From Pelagibacteraceae bacterium (lineage in GTDB: Bacteria > Pseudomonadota > Alphaproteobacteria > Pelagibacterales > Pelagibacteraceae), in the NCBI GenBank assembly GCA_011526385.1, contig WTIW01000034.1:1-33741 (forward strand): a stretch of DNA of 33,741 nucleotides, written 5' to 3'. The notes beneath the pieces are model-generated. The model searched no databases. It was not told where the DNA came from and saw only the letters and a list, made by a program, of their open reading frames with translations. Both the position numbers and the translations under genes were made by a program. Shown one piece after another: positions 1 to 9,625 of the stretch (position 1 is the stretch's first letter; every line of letters starts with the position of its first letter).

Positions 1-2216
1 TATAGAGGATCGTTTTTAAAAAAATCTTTTAAAAATATTGGTTTTTGGGACAGTATATATCTGTAGACATTATAGTTTTCTAGAACTCTCTGAACATAGT
101 TTCTAGTCTCCTTAAATGGAATTAATTCAATCCAATCGATGTAATCAATTTGTTTTTTTTGTGGATTTTTATTAATTTTTTTCCAGTATTTTACCCTTTT
201 GGGTCCAGCATTATAAGCTGCCATAGAGAAAGGGTAGGAGCCATCGTACTCTAAAATTAATCCGGCAATATAATAAGATCCAAGGTTAATATTATATTCA
301 GGACTTTTTGTTAACTTGGATTTTGAATATGTAAGCTTAGCTTGTTTTGCAACAGTTTTTGCTGTGTAAGGCATCAATTGCATTAAACCTTGAGCACCAA
401 CACGACTATTAGCACTAGTATCAAATTCACTTTCTTGTCGAATTATTGATAAAATTAAAGCTGTCTCAGGAATTTTTCTTCCACCTACTTTAGTTGGTGT
501 GCTTATTATTGGATAATTATATTTGTTATGAAATCTTTTTTGATACGATGCAATTTTAGATACTTGTATTGCAAAATCAAATCTTCCAATATCAGTTGCT
601 AACTTTGCAGCTAAAACTTCACTACCTTTTTCAATATTTTCGTTAGCAAGATATCTTAAAATGTGTTTTGTATATTTATCTTTATTTAATTCATCTAATA
701 AGTGAACAGTTGCAACAATTTTATTTTTGTAAAAACTTTCCGCATAATTTTTATCTATTTGCATTAAATCTGATAATTCAAATCTTTCTCTAGGTTTAGC
801 TTTCATATGAGACAGCTGACCATAATATGTTGTAAGATACTTAGATCCTATAACATACCATTTTTTTGAATTTTCTTTGTCATTCAACTCTTCATAAGTT
901 CTTCCAAGCCAGTAAGCACCTCTAGATAAACTAATTGGATAGGTGACGTTTTCATAAAATTTAAGAAAATGATTTTTAGCTAAAATTGGATCATTTAAAA
1001 AACTCAAAGCTATCCATCCACTTAACCATTCAGCCTCAGCAAGTTCAGGACTTTTAGAAAGAGCATTTCTGCTTGTAACTTTATAAGCCTCTTCATATCT
1101 TTTTTTGTAAATTAATTTTCTTGCTATTTTGGATCTTTCAACCCACCATTTGTCTGGTCTAACCATATATTCTTTGGTATTTTTAATATTAAATAAAATA
1201 TCTAATGAGCTATCAAGCCTTCCTCTTTTAATACGCCATTTTAATCTATTATAATTTAAACCCGCATCATTTCTAAATTTGTCTGGTACTTTGGATATAG
1301 CTGTATCAACACCATATGAATTACTCATGAGTATTTGTCTTGCAGTGTACAAAAGCTGATAATCTTTAGGCAAATATCTTAGCATTCTTTTAAGATCCCA
1401 ATATTTATTTTCCCAAGCAAGATAATCAGCTCGTTTAATATAATCATCACTTGATAGATATTTCTTAAATTTTTTTCTAAAATTAATTAAATCATTTTTT
1501 GTTAAATCTGCTGTTATAAAACCTTTTTTAATTAATTTAATTCCATCTGTTTTTTTTCCTGTTTTAATTAGACTTTCTCCTAATATCATTTCACCAAAGC
1601 CACTTAAGGGATCCTTTTTATCAAACCATTGAATAATTTGTTTAGGAGATTGATTTCTTGTAGATAATTTATGTTCTGCTAAATATTTTATACGATCAAG
1701 CCTAGGATATGTTTTAACTCTTTCAATAAAATTTTTATAATCATAAAAACTAGCTCTATTTCCAGTTGTTAAAAGATATCTCCATTCAATGAAATCATAA
1801 ATTGATTTTGCCCTTGCTTTTTTTGCCACTTTAAGAGCATCTTTCCAATTACTTTTCTCCATAAAGCTAATAGCTTGTCGTGCATAATTTAAATCTCTAT
1901 CACTATAGAATTTTGATTTTTTTGTTGTTGTAAGTCTTTGCTTTTTTACAATTAATGGTTTGTTCTTTGGTATAATTATACCATCAATTTTTTTTACAAC
2001 TATTTTTGCATCTTTTTCTTTTGCAATCTCTTTATCTTCCTTAGATTTAATTGTTCCTGGTTTAAATTTCGGTATTATGAAATCGGCAGAGTATTTTTTT
2101 TCCTTTGTTAAAGTAGGTTTTTGTTTAGGTATTATTAAACTTTCAGAAAATGCAGATTGAATAGTCGATAAAAAAAAGATAAGTGTAACAAAAATTTTGA
2201 TTGATTTTATCAGCAT
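1..2216 (-). CDS. slt: Soluble lytic murein transglycosylase (SLT domain), partial: C-terminus runs off the window start
   Basis: Manual reverse-strand reading from ATG at 2214-2216 gives an open frame to position 1 (missing from the ORF track because it has no stop in the window). N-terminus MLIKSIKIFVTLIFFLSTIQSAFS resembles a signal peptide. Near the C-terminus are SLT hallmarks: RQESEFDTSANSRVGAQGLMQLMPYTAKTVAKQA and AAYNAGPKRVKYW. Confidence 0.9.
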   Translation of the reverse strand, partial: MLIKSIKIFVTLIFFLSTIQSAFSESLIIPKQKPTLTKEKKYSADFIIPKFKPGTIKSKEDKEIAKEKDAKIVVKKIDGIIIPKNKPLIVKKQRLTTTKKSKFYSDRDLNYARQAISFMEKSNWKDALKVAKKARAKSIYDFIEWRYLLTTGNRASFYDYKNFIERVKTYPRLDRIKYLAEHKLSTRNQSPKQIIQWFDKKDPLSGFGEMILGESLIKTGKKTDGIKLIKKGFITADLTKNDLINFRKKFKKYLSSDDYIKRADYLAWENKYWDLKRMLRYLPKDYQLLYTARQILMSNSYGVDTAISKVPDKFRNDAGLNYNRLKWRIKRGRLDSSLDILFNIKNTKEYMVRPDKWWVERSKIARKLIYKKRYEEAYKVTSRNALSKSPELAEAEWLSGWIALSFLNDPILAKNHFLKFYENVTYPISLSRGAYWLGRTYEELNDKENSKKWYVIGSKYLTTYYGQLSHMKAKPRERFELSDLMQIDKNYAESFYKNKIVATVHLLDELNKDKYTKHILRYLANENIEKGSEVLAAKLATDIGRFDFAIQVSKIASYQKRFHNKYNYPIISTPTKVGGRKIPETALILSIIRQESEFDTSANSRVGAQGLMQLMPYTAKTVAKQAKLTYSKSKLTKSPEYNINLGSYYIAGLILEYDGSYPFSMAAYNAGPKRVKYWKKINKNPQKKQIDYIDWIELIPFKETRNYVQRVLENYNVYRYILSQKPIFLKDFFKNDPL

Positions 2217-2254
2217 TTTTTTAAAATAAACGACAACTTATGATATAAATAAAT

Positions 2255-3142
2255 ATGTTTAAAGGTTCAAATGTTGCTTTAGTAACACCGTTTAAAGATA
2301 ATCAGTTAGACGAGGAAAATTATATAAAACTTATAAATTTTCATCTTGAAAATGGCACTAATGGATTAGTACCAGCTGGTACTACTGGTGAGTCTCCCAC
2401 TTTATCTCATAAAGAGCATGAAAAGGTAATTGAGCTTTGTATAAATGAGGCAAAGGGAAAAATTCCAGTTATTGCTGGCACTGGTTCTAATTCTACAGAA
2501 GAAGCTATATCATTAACTAAGCACGCTGAAAAGGCTGGTGCAGATGGAGCTCTTGTGGTTACACCTTATTATAACAAACCAACTCAAGAAGGATTGTATC
2601 AGCATTATAAAGCAATAAATGATAATTGTGGGATACCGATCATAATTTATAATATTCCCGGAAGATCAGTTATTGATATGACGGTTGACACTATGGCAAG
2701 ATTATTTGAATTAAAAAATATTTCTGGTGTTAAAGATGCAACTGGCATTCTTGATAGAGTTGATCAACAGAAAGCAAAAATGGGTTCAGAATTTATACAA
2801 TTAACTGGAGAAGACGGAAATGCGTTTGAATTTAATAAAAGAGGTGGTGTTGGGTGTATATCTGTAACTGCAAATGTTGCTCCAAAATTATGTTCCGAAA
2901 TGCAAAGTCTATCTCTATCAGGAGATGATAATAAAATTGCTGAAGCTGAAAATATTGACAAAAAATTGCAACCACTTCATAAATCTCTTTTTATCGAAAG
3001 CAATCCATCACCAGTGAAATATGCAGCAAAGATTTTAAATCTGTGTGATGATGCTGTCAGACTTCCATTGGTTACAGTAACGGACTCAACCAAAGAGGAA
3101 GTTAAAAAGGCTCTTAAGATTGCAAATTTAATAAATGAGTAA
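2255..3142 (+). CDS. dapA: 4-hydroxy-tetrahydrodipicolinate synthase
   Basis: ORF 295 aa; [14 protein letters not shown] and IYNIPGRS motifs, Schiff-base Lys in SGVKDATG. Confidence 0.96.
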   Translation: MFKGSNVALVTPFKDNQLDEENYIKLINFHLENGTNGLVPAGTTGESPTLSHKEHEKVIELCINEAKGKIPVIAGTGSNSTEEAISLTKHAEKAGADGALVVTPYYNKPTQEGLYQHYKAINDNCGIPIIIYNIPGRSVIDMTVDTMARLFELKNISGVKDATGILDRVDQQKAKMGSEFIQLTGEDGNAFEFNKRGGVGCISVTANVAPKLCSEMQSLSLSGDDNKIAEAENIDKKLQPLHKSLFIESNPSPVKYAAKILNLCDDAVRLPLVTVTDSTKEEVKKALKIANLINE

Positions 3143-3605
3143 AAAAACCCATAGTGGTTTAAAAATAATTACATTAAATCGTAAAGCGTCTTTTAACTAT
3201 TTTTTTAATGAATTATTTGAAGCTGGTATAGTTTTAAAAGGATCTGAAATTAAATCTATCAGAGATGGAAAAATTAACATTGCAGACTCTTATGCAGTAC
3301 CAAAAGATGGTGAAATTTTTTTAGTTAATTCACATATACCTGTCTATAAACAAGCAAGCTATTCAAATCACAATCCATACTCTGAAAGAAAACTTTTATT
3401 AAATAGAAAAGAGATAAACAAACTTATTGGCAGAATTAATGAAGAAGGATTTACGTTAGTACCAACTAAAATGTATTTTAAAAAAGGTAAAGCAAAACTA
3501 GAAATCGCTGTAGCAAAAGGTAAAAAACAACACGATAAAAGAAATACAAAAAAAACTAGAGATTGGAATCGTGAAAAGGCAAGATATTTTAGAAAATCAA
3601 GTTAA
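3135..3605 (+). CDS. smpB: SsrA-binding protein SmpB
   Basis: ORF 156 aa; [24 protein letters not shown] and [21 protein letters not shown]. Overlaps the dapA 3' end by 8 bp. Confidence 0.96.
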   Translation: MSKKTHSGLKIITLNRKASFNYFFNELFEAGIVLKGSEIKSIRDGKINIADSYAVPKDGEIFLVNSHIPVYKQASYSNHNPYSERKLLLNRKEINKLIGRINEEGFTLVPTKMYFKKGKAKLEIAVAKGKKQHDKRNTKKTRDWNREKARYFRKSS

Positions 3606-4098
3606 TTACGCATATTTAGCTCTTGGTTCAAATTTAGGAAAAAAAGTTAATAATCTTATAAGCGCAAAGAATTTATTAGTTGAGGAGGGTATTAAAATTT
3701 TAAAATCATCAGGTTATTATGAAACTGCATCATGGCCTAATACCAAATTTCCCTTTTTTATTAACTCTGTTTTATATGTAAGCACAACCATGAAACTATC
3801 GGAATTATTTTTAAAAATAAAATCTATTGAAAAAAAACTTGGAAGAAAAAAAGCAAAAAAAAATTTTCCAAGAGTTTGCGATATAGATATTATAGACTTT
3901 AATGGAAAAGTCAGAAATATTACTTTAAATAATAATAATATATCAATACCTCATAAATCTATGCATATAAGAAATTTTGTATTATTTCCTCTATTTGAAA
4001 TCTCTAAAAGCTGGACACATCCTAAATCAAAAAAAAATATAACAAATCTCTTGTCTTCTTTATCTTTAAATGATCTTAGATCTATTAAACAAATTTAA
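3571..4098 (+). CDS. folK: 2-amino-4-hydroxy-6-hydroxymethyldihydropteridine pyrophosphokinase (HPPK)
   Basis: [71 protein letters not shown] start overlaps smpB by 35 bp. Confidence 0.92.
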   Translation: MKRQDILENQVNYAYLALGSNLGKKVNNLISAKNLLVEEGIKILKSSGYYETASWPNTKFPFFINSVLYVSTTMKLSELFLKIKSIEKKLGRKKAKKNFPRVCDIDIIDFNGKVRNITLNNNNISIPHKSMHIRNFVLFPLFEISKSWTHPKSKKNITNLLSSLSLNDLRSIKQI

Positions 4099-4118
4099 TT
4101 TAGTGATATACTATAAGA

Positions 4119-5864
4119 ATGATAAATTCTGACGATTTAATAAATAAAGTTAAATCTTATAATAAATTTTTAAATCCTGATACTTTAACAAAAGCATACG
4201 AATTTGCTTTGAAAGCTCACAAACATCAAAAAAGACATTCTGGCGATCCCTACGTAATTCACCCAGTTGCAGTAGCAGATATTTTGACAGATTTAAAACT
4301 TGATAGCGCAACGATTGCAACAGGTCTTTTACACGATACAATAGAAGATACACACGCTACTTATAAAACAATAGAAGAAGAATTTGGAAAAGAAGTCGCT
4401 GATCTTGTTGATGGTGTAACTAAAATATCTGAATTTGAAAACCAAGCTATTTCAAATTCTAAAGCTGAAAATTTTAGAAAATTAATTCTGGCTACGTCTA
4501 AAGATATAAGAGTTCTGCTAGTTAAACTTGCAGACAGGCTTCATAATATGAGAACATTAAAAGCAATTGATAAAATTGAAAAACGCGAACGTATTGCAAA
4601 AGAAACTATGGAAATTTATGCACCATTAGCTGATAGAATGGGAATGAATAGGATTAGGGATGAACTTGAAGATCTTTCTTTTGAAATTTTGAATTCTGAA
4701 GCAAGAAAATTAATTAAAGATAGACTAGATCAAATTAAGGATAGTAATTTAATAAATTATAACAATGTCCTTAATGAATTCGAAAATGTTTTAAAAGATA
4801 AAAAATTAAAATTTCAAATTTTTAGTAGAGAAAAAACACCATTTTCTATCTGGAGAAAAATTCAAAAGAAAAGAACTTCCTTAGAACAAATCACTGATAT
4901 TATTGGTTTTAGAATTATACTTGAAGACGTTGAAAAATGTTATAACGCACTAGGAGCCTTACACAGTAAATGGAATTGTATTCCAGGAAAATTTAAAGAT
5001 TATATTTCATCTCCTAAGATTAATAATTACAAATCTATTCACACAGCTATTATTGGACCAAACCAAAGACCAATCGAAATACAATTAAGAACAAATCAGA
5101 TGCATGAATTTGCACAAAGAGGAATTGCATCCCACTGGAAATATAAATCTTCAGAAAAATTTAATTCCTTAACTTGGAAAGAATATGATTGGCTCGCAGA
5201 TTTAGTTGAAATTATAGATAAAAATGAAAATCCAGAACACTATTATGAATATACAAAATTACAGATGTTTCAGGAAAATGTATTTTGTTTCACGCCAAAA
5301 GGATCAGTAATTAAACTACCTAAAAATGCCACACCAATTGATTTTGCGTATGCTGTACATACACAAGTAGGTGATACGGCCATAGGATGTGAGGTTAATG
5401 GCAATGAACAAGCGCTTCAATCTGTTTTAAGAAATGGTGATGTTGTTAAAATTATTACATCAAAAAAAGTTTCTCCATCATTGCACTGGTTGACTAGTAC
5501 GAAAACTGGTAAGGCAAGAGCAGCGATTAGAAGATATTGGCAATATAGAGAGAATACTAAACCTTTAAAACAAAAGAGATATAATACGACTTTATGGATA
5601 TCTCTTCCTGATGAACCTGGAAAATTAGGCGATGTTACAACAATGATTGGAATTAATAATGTAAATATTTCAAGTGTAGAAATGGTAGAGAAAACTAAGA
5701 ATAATATAAATTTTAGGTTTAATTTAATTATTCATGATTTGAAAAACTTTACAAAACTTATAAGTGAACTAAAACAAAAAGATTATAATTTTAAAATAAT
5801 TAGACATAAAAACAAAAAATATGCTTTCTTTAAAAGACTCTTTAGCGGTTTTAAAAAAAACTAA
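4119..5864 (+). CDS. spoT: RelA/SpoT homologue ((p)ppGpp synthetase/hydrolase), 581 aa, apparently without the helical/zinc-finger region between TGS and ACT
   Basis: HD hydrolase (HKRHSGDPYVIHPVAVA, LLHDTIEDT), synthetase (KTPFSIWRKIQKK, DIIGFRIILED, IEIQLRT), TGS (VFCFTPKGSVIKLPKNATPIDFAYAVHT), then ACT (LPDEPGKLGDVTTMIG). Confidence 0.93.
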   Translation: MINSDDLINKVKSYNKFLNPDTLTKAYEFALKAHKHQKRHSGDPYVIHPVAVADILTDLKLDSATIATGLLHDTIEDTHATYKTIEEEFGKEVADLVDGVTKISEFENQAISNSKAENFRKLILATSKDIRVLLVKLADRLHNMRTLKAIDKIEKRERIAKETMEIYAPLADRMGMNRIRDELEDLSFEILNSEARKLIKDRLDQIKDSNLINYNNVLNEFENVLKDKKLKFQIFSREKTPFSIWRKIQKKRTSLEQITDIIGFRIILEDVEKCYNALGALHSKWNCIPGKFKDYISSPKINNYKSIHTAIIGPNQRPIEIQLRTNQMHEFAQRGIASHWKYKSSEKFNSLTWKEYDWLADLVEIIDKNENPEHYYEYTKLQMFQENVFCFTPKGSVIKLPKNATPIDFAYAVHTQVGDTAIGCEVNGNEQALQSVLRNGDVVKIITSKKVSPSLHWLTSTKTGKARAAIRRYWQYRENTKPLKQKRYNTTLWISLPDEPGKLGDVTTMIGINNVNISSVEMVEKTKNNINFRFNLIIHDLKNFTKLISELKQKDYNFKIIRHKNKKYAFFKRLFSGFKKN

Positions 5865-6411
5865 AGCTCTTTTGGAAGGCCATTTTGTTTTATCATCGGG
5901 ACTTCATTCTCCGCAATATATTCAATGTGCAAAACTTATGAGCTTTCCTCATTTGTCTAAAAATTTTTCCTTATCATTAAGCCAGAAAATTAAAAAAAAA
6001 TTTAAAAATTTTGACATAATACTTGCACCTGCAATGGGTGGTGTAGTGGTGGGTTATGAAATAGGCAGATTGTTAAAAAAAGAAACAATTTTTTGTGAGA
6101 GAGTTGATGGTAAATTTAAACTCAGAAGAGGATTTCAAATTAGAAAAAACTCAAAAGTACTAATTATTGAAGATGTAATTACTACGGGTAAATCAAGCCT
6201 TGAATGTGTAAGTTTAATTAAAAAATATAATGCAAAACTTATTGGTTTTGCATGTTTGATAAATAGGTCTAGTAAAAATTCTTTAAAAATTAAGAATAGA
6301 CAAATCGTGTCTCAATTAAAACTAGACGTTCCAACATACAAAAAAAAAGATCTTCCATCAGAATTAAAGAAAATACCAATAACAAAACCTGGTAGTAGGT
6401 TTTTAAGATGA
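5821..6411 (+). CDS. pyrE: Orotate phosphoribosyltransferase
   Basis: FVLSSGLHSPQYIQCAKLM, PAMGGVVVGYEIGR, PRPP motif VLIIEDVITTGKS. Overlaps the RSH 3' end by 44 bp. Confidence 0.92.
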   Translation: MLSLKDSLAVLKKTKALLEGHFVLSSGLHSPQYIQCAKLMSFPHLSKNFSLSLSQKIKKKFKNFDIILAPAMGGVVVGYEIGRLLKKETIFCERVDGKFKLRRGFQIRKNSKVLIIEDVITTGKSSLECVSLIKKYNAKLIGFACLINRSSKNSLKIKNRQIVSQLKLDVPTYKKKDLPSELKKIPITKPGSRFLR

Positions 6412-7124
6412 GCATAAGACTTGGTGTAAATATTGATCACGTTGCAACTTTAAGAAATGCTAGAGGTGAAAAACATCCTGACCCTTACTTATCAGCAATT
6501 AGTGCATTAAAATTTGGTGCAGATTCTATTACAATACATTTGAGAGAAGACAGAAGACATATAAATGAACAAGATTTAAAAAAAATTTCAAAAAATAAAA
6601 AAATTCCTTTAAACTTAGAAATGGCAGCTAACGATGAGATGTTAAAAATTGCCATTAAATATAAACCAAATTTTGTATGTATTGTTCCTGAAAAGAGAAA
6701 AGAAATCACAACTGAAGGTGGTTTAAATTTATCAAAAAATTATAAAAAAATTAAAAAAATTATTGAAGACCTTAATAAAAATAAAATAAGAACAAGTTTA
6801 TTTATAGATCCAAATATCAAAGATATAAAATTAGCAAAAAAAATAGGTACTAATTGTGTAGAGCTGCATACAGGAAAAATTTCGAACCAAATCAAAAATA
6901 AAAAGAACTATTTCAGTGAATTATCAAAAATTAAAAAATGTTCTGTTTTAGCAAATAAATTTAACATAGAAGTCCATGCGGGACACGGAATGGATTATAA
7001 AACAGCTAAAATATTGAAATCAGTAAATTTAATAGAAGAATTTAACATTGGTCATTTTATTATTGGGGAGTCTATTTTTTATGGAATGAAAAAAATAATA
7101 CAAAATTTTAAAAAAATACTCTAA
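6408..7124 (+). CDS. pdxJ: Pyridoxine 5'-phosphate synthase
   Basis: RLGVNIDHVATLRNARGEKHPDP; EVHAGHGMDYKTA; FNIGHFIIGESIFYG. Confidence 0.96.
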   Translation: MSIRLGVNIDHVATLRNARGEKHPDPYLSAISALKFGADSITIHLREDRRHINEQDLKKISKNKKIPLNLEMAANDEMLKIAIKYKPNFVCIVPEKRKEITTEGGLNLSKNYKKIKKIIEDLNKNKIRTSLFIDPNIKDIKLAKKIGTNCVELHTGKISNQIKNKKNYFSELSKIKKCSVLANKFNIEVHAGHGMDYKTAKILKSVNLIEEFNIGHFIIGESIFYGMKKIIQNFKKIL

Positions 7125-7128
7125 TTAC

Positions 7129-7518
7129 ATGAATATTATAGGAAATGGTGTTGATATTGTTGATAATAAAAGAATAGAAAAATTGATAATAAATAATGAT
7201 TTTTTAAGGAGAATTTTTACTAAAAATGAAATCAAAATTTCAAAAAGTAGAAAAAATAAAATTAATTTTTTTGCAAAAAGATTTGCAGCTAAAGAAGCTT
7301 TTGTTAAAGCTTTAGGCACTGGTTTTAGAGATAATATAAATTTTTCAGATATTGAAATAATAAATGATACAAATGGTAAGCCTAAACTAAAAATTTCACA
7401 TAAAATAAAACAACTTATTCAAAAAAAATTTAAGACCAAAAAAACTAATATTTATGTTTCTCTATCTGATGAAAAAAAACATTCAATTGCTTATGTAATA
7501 TTGGAAAATTTATCATGA
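7129..7518 (+). CDS. acpS: Holo-[acyl-carrier-protein] synthase
   Basis: IIGNGVDIVDNKRIEKL; FAKRFAAKEAFVKALGTG; SLSDEKKHSIAYVI. Confidence 0.95.
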   Translation: MNIIGNGVDIVDNKRIEKLIINNDFLRRIFTKNEIKISKSRKNKINFFAKRFAAKEAFVKALGTGFRDNINFSDIEIINDTNGKPKLKISHKIKQLIQKKFKTKKTNIYVSLSDEKKHSIAYVILENLS

Positions 7519-8243
7519 AAAAATTTATTATTGAAAATTTAAAAACACTTTTTTATGCTTTAATTATAGCAATATTTATAAGATCAATACTTATACAGCC
7601 TTTTTACATTCCATCATCGTCTATGGAGCCAAATTTATTAGTTGGAGATAGGTTGTTTGTAACTAAATTTTCTTATGGTTATAGCAAACATTCTTTTCCA
7701 TTTAGTCCACCAATTTTTTCTGGAAGATTGCTATCAGCTACACCAAAAAGAGGTGATGTTGTAGTTTTTAAAACACCGGCTGATAATAGAACTGATTATA
7801 TTAAAAGATTAATTGGACTACCTGGAGATACAATACAATTTATAAATGGCAATTTATATTTAAATAGTAAAAAAATTCAAAAAGAAGTTATTAACGAAGA
7901 TGACTCTTTATATTGTGGTAATACTAAAATAAAAGTTTCTACTTATAAGGAAAAATTGCCAAATGAAATTACTTATCATGCCTCATACAGGAATGATATT
8001 TCATTTAAAAATTCAGATAAATTTACAGTACCAGAAAACCATTTCTTTTTTCTAGGAGATAATAGAGACTGTTCAAAAGATAGCAGATTTTTATCGGAAG
8101 TAGGCTATGTACACAAAGATAATCTTGTTGGAAAAGCTCAAATCATGTTTTTTTCATCTGATCCACGTGTAGGCAGTATTTTCAAAATTTGGAATTGGCA
8201 AAATATTATAAGGTTCGACAGATTTTTTAAAAAAATTACTTAA
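7515..8243 (+). CDS. lepB: Signal peptidase I
   Basis: FYIPSSSMEPNLLVGDRLFVTKFSYG, YIKRLIGLPGDTI, FFLGDNRDCSKDSR. Confidence 0.96.
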   Translation: MKKFIIENLKTLFYALIIAIFIRSILIQPFYIPSSSMEPNLLVGDRLFVTKFSYGYSKHSFPFSPPIFSGRLLSATPKRGDVVVFKTPADNRTDYIKRLIGLPGDTIQFINGNLYLNSKKIQKEVINEDDSLYCGNTKIKVSTYKEKLPNEITYHASYRNDISFKNSDKFTVPENHFFFLGDNRDCSKDSRFLSEVGYVHKDNLVGKAQIMFFSSDPRVGSIFKIWNWQNIIRFDRFFKKIT

Positions 8244-8905
8244 TGGAAAAAAAATTAAAAAAATTAGAAGACAAAATTAATTATAATTTTAAAAAAATTG
8301 ATATTTTAATTAGTGCATTAACCCATAAAAGTTTTGATCCTATTAACAATTATGAAAAATTGGAGTTTCTTGGTGATAGAGTTTTGGGAATAATTATTTC
8401 AAAAAAATTACTAGAACTTTATCCTAATGAAAAAGTAGGTATTTTAGATAAAAAATTTGCATCTTTAGTTAACAAAAATAAATGTTATGAAATTGGGAAA
8501 TCCCTAGAACTTGATAAATATGCAATCGTAGGAAATAATAAAAAGAAAACCAAAGTAGAAAATAAAATTATTTCAGATTGTTGTGAAGCATTAATAGGAG
8601 CTATATTTTTAGACTCAAATTTAGAAAAAGTAGAAAAATTCATTTTAAAGAATTGGAACAATCACTTAAAATCCTCATTCACAAATGTTATAGACCCAAA
8701 AACCAAGCTTCAGGAATATTCTTTAAAAACATTTAAAATTTTACCAATATATAAATTAATTTCCAACACCGGACCAAGACATAAACCTACATTTAAAGTT
8801 GGTGTAAAACTTAAAAACACAAACTTTGTATATTCTACAGGTTCTTCAAAACAAAAAGCTGAACAATCCGCAGCTCTTGAATTACTAAATTCTTTTAAGC
8901 GATAA
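8243..8905 (+). CDS. rnc: Ribonuclease III
   Basis: NYEKLEFLGDRVLG signature; C-terminal dsRBD (KTKLQEYSLKTFKILPIYKLISNTGPRHKPTFKVGV). Confidence 0.96.
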   Translation: MEKKLKKLEDKINYNFKKIDILISALTHKSFDPINNYEKLEFLGDRVLGIIISKKLLELYPNEKVGILDKKFASLVNKNKCYEIGKSLELDKYAIVGNNKKKTKVENKIISDCCEALIGAIFLDSNLEKVEKFILKNWNNHLKSSFTNVIDPKTKLQEYSLKTFKILPIYKLISNTGPRHKPTFKVGVKLKNTNFVYSTGSSKQKAEQSAALELLNSFKR

Positions 8906-8911
8906 GCAAAT

Positions 8912-9625
8912 ATGAATTGGCAAGATAAAGGTTATTTATTGTCAAAAAATAAATACAGTGAAAATAATTCTATAGCAGAATTTTATACTAAAGAGCACGG
9001 TAAAGTTACTGGGGTAATCTATGGTTCAACATCAAAAAAAATTAAAAACTATTTACTTATTGGCAATAAATTTCATTTAAATTTTAGTTCAAAAAATGAT
9101 TCAAAAATTGGTTATTTTAAGATTGAAATAGATAAAATTATTACACCATATTTTATGGAAGATAAAAACAAACTTCTTTGTATTACTTATTCCATGAATT
9201 TAATAAAATTATTAACAGTTGAAGGTCAACAAAATATTAATGTATTTGAACTAATTAAAAATTTAAAAGTTTTATTAGAAGATGATAAATGGCTTATTAA
9301 ATTCATATTTTGGGAACTTAGTTTTTATAAATCTGTTGGTTACGATATAGAATTTAAAGATTATGTAGATAAAGAAATTCTTAATAATGGCGAGGAAAAA
9401 TATTATGTTAAATCAACAAATAAGTTTGTTCCTAATTTCCTGATTAACAAAAATTATAATATTGATAATGCTAAAGATGTTTTGGATGGCTTTAAAATTG
9501 TTGGAGATTATTTAGAAAAAACAATTTTAAAAACAATCGGTATTAATTATCCTAATTCTAGATTAGAATTTTTTAATTCGATCAAAAATCTAGATCTATC
9601 TGATCTGCAAAATATGAAACTATAG
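8912..9625 (+). CDS. recO: DNA repair protein RecO
   Basis: N-terminal OB-like MNWQDKGYLLSKNKYSENNSIAEFYTKEHGKVTGVIYG; position after rnc. Confidence 0.85.
   Translation: MNWQDKGYLLSKNKYSENNSIAEFYTKEHGKVTGVIYGSTSKKIKNYLLIGNKFHLNFSSKNDSKIGYFKIEIDKIITPYFMEDKNKLLCITYSMNLIKLLTVEGQQNINVFELIKNLKVLLEDDKWLIKFIFWELSFYKSVGYDIEFKDYVDKEILNNGEEKYYVKSTNKFVPNFLINKNYNIDNAKDVLDGFKIVGDYLEKTILKTIGINYPNSRLEFFNSIKNLDLSDLQNMKL

Noticed and set aside
1960-2160. 66-aa plus-strand ORF
   Set aside because: Antisense to the slt N-terminal coding region; no recognisable motif.
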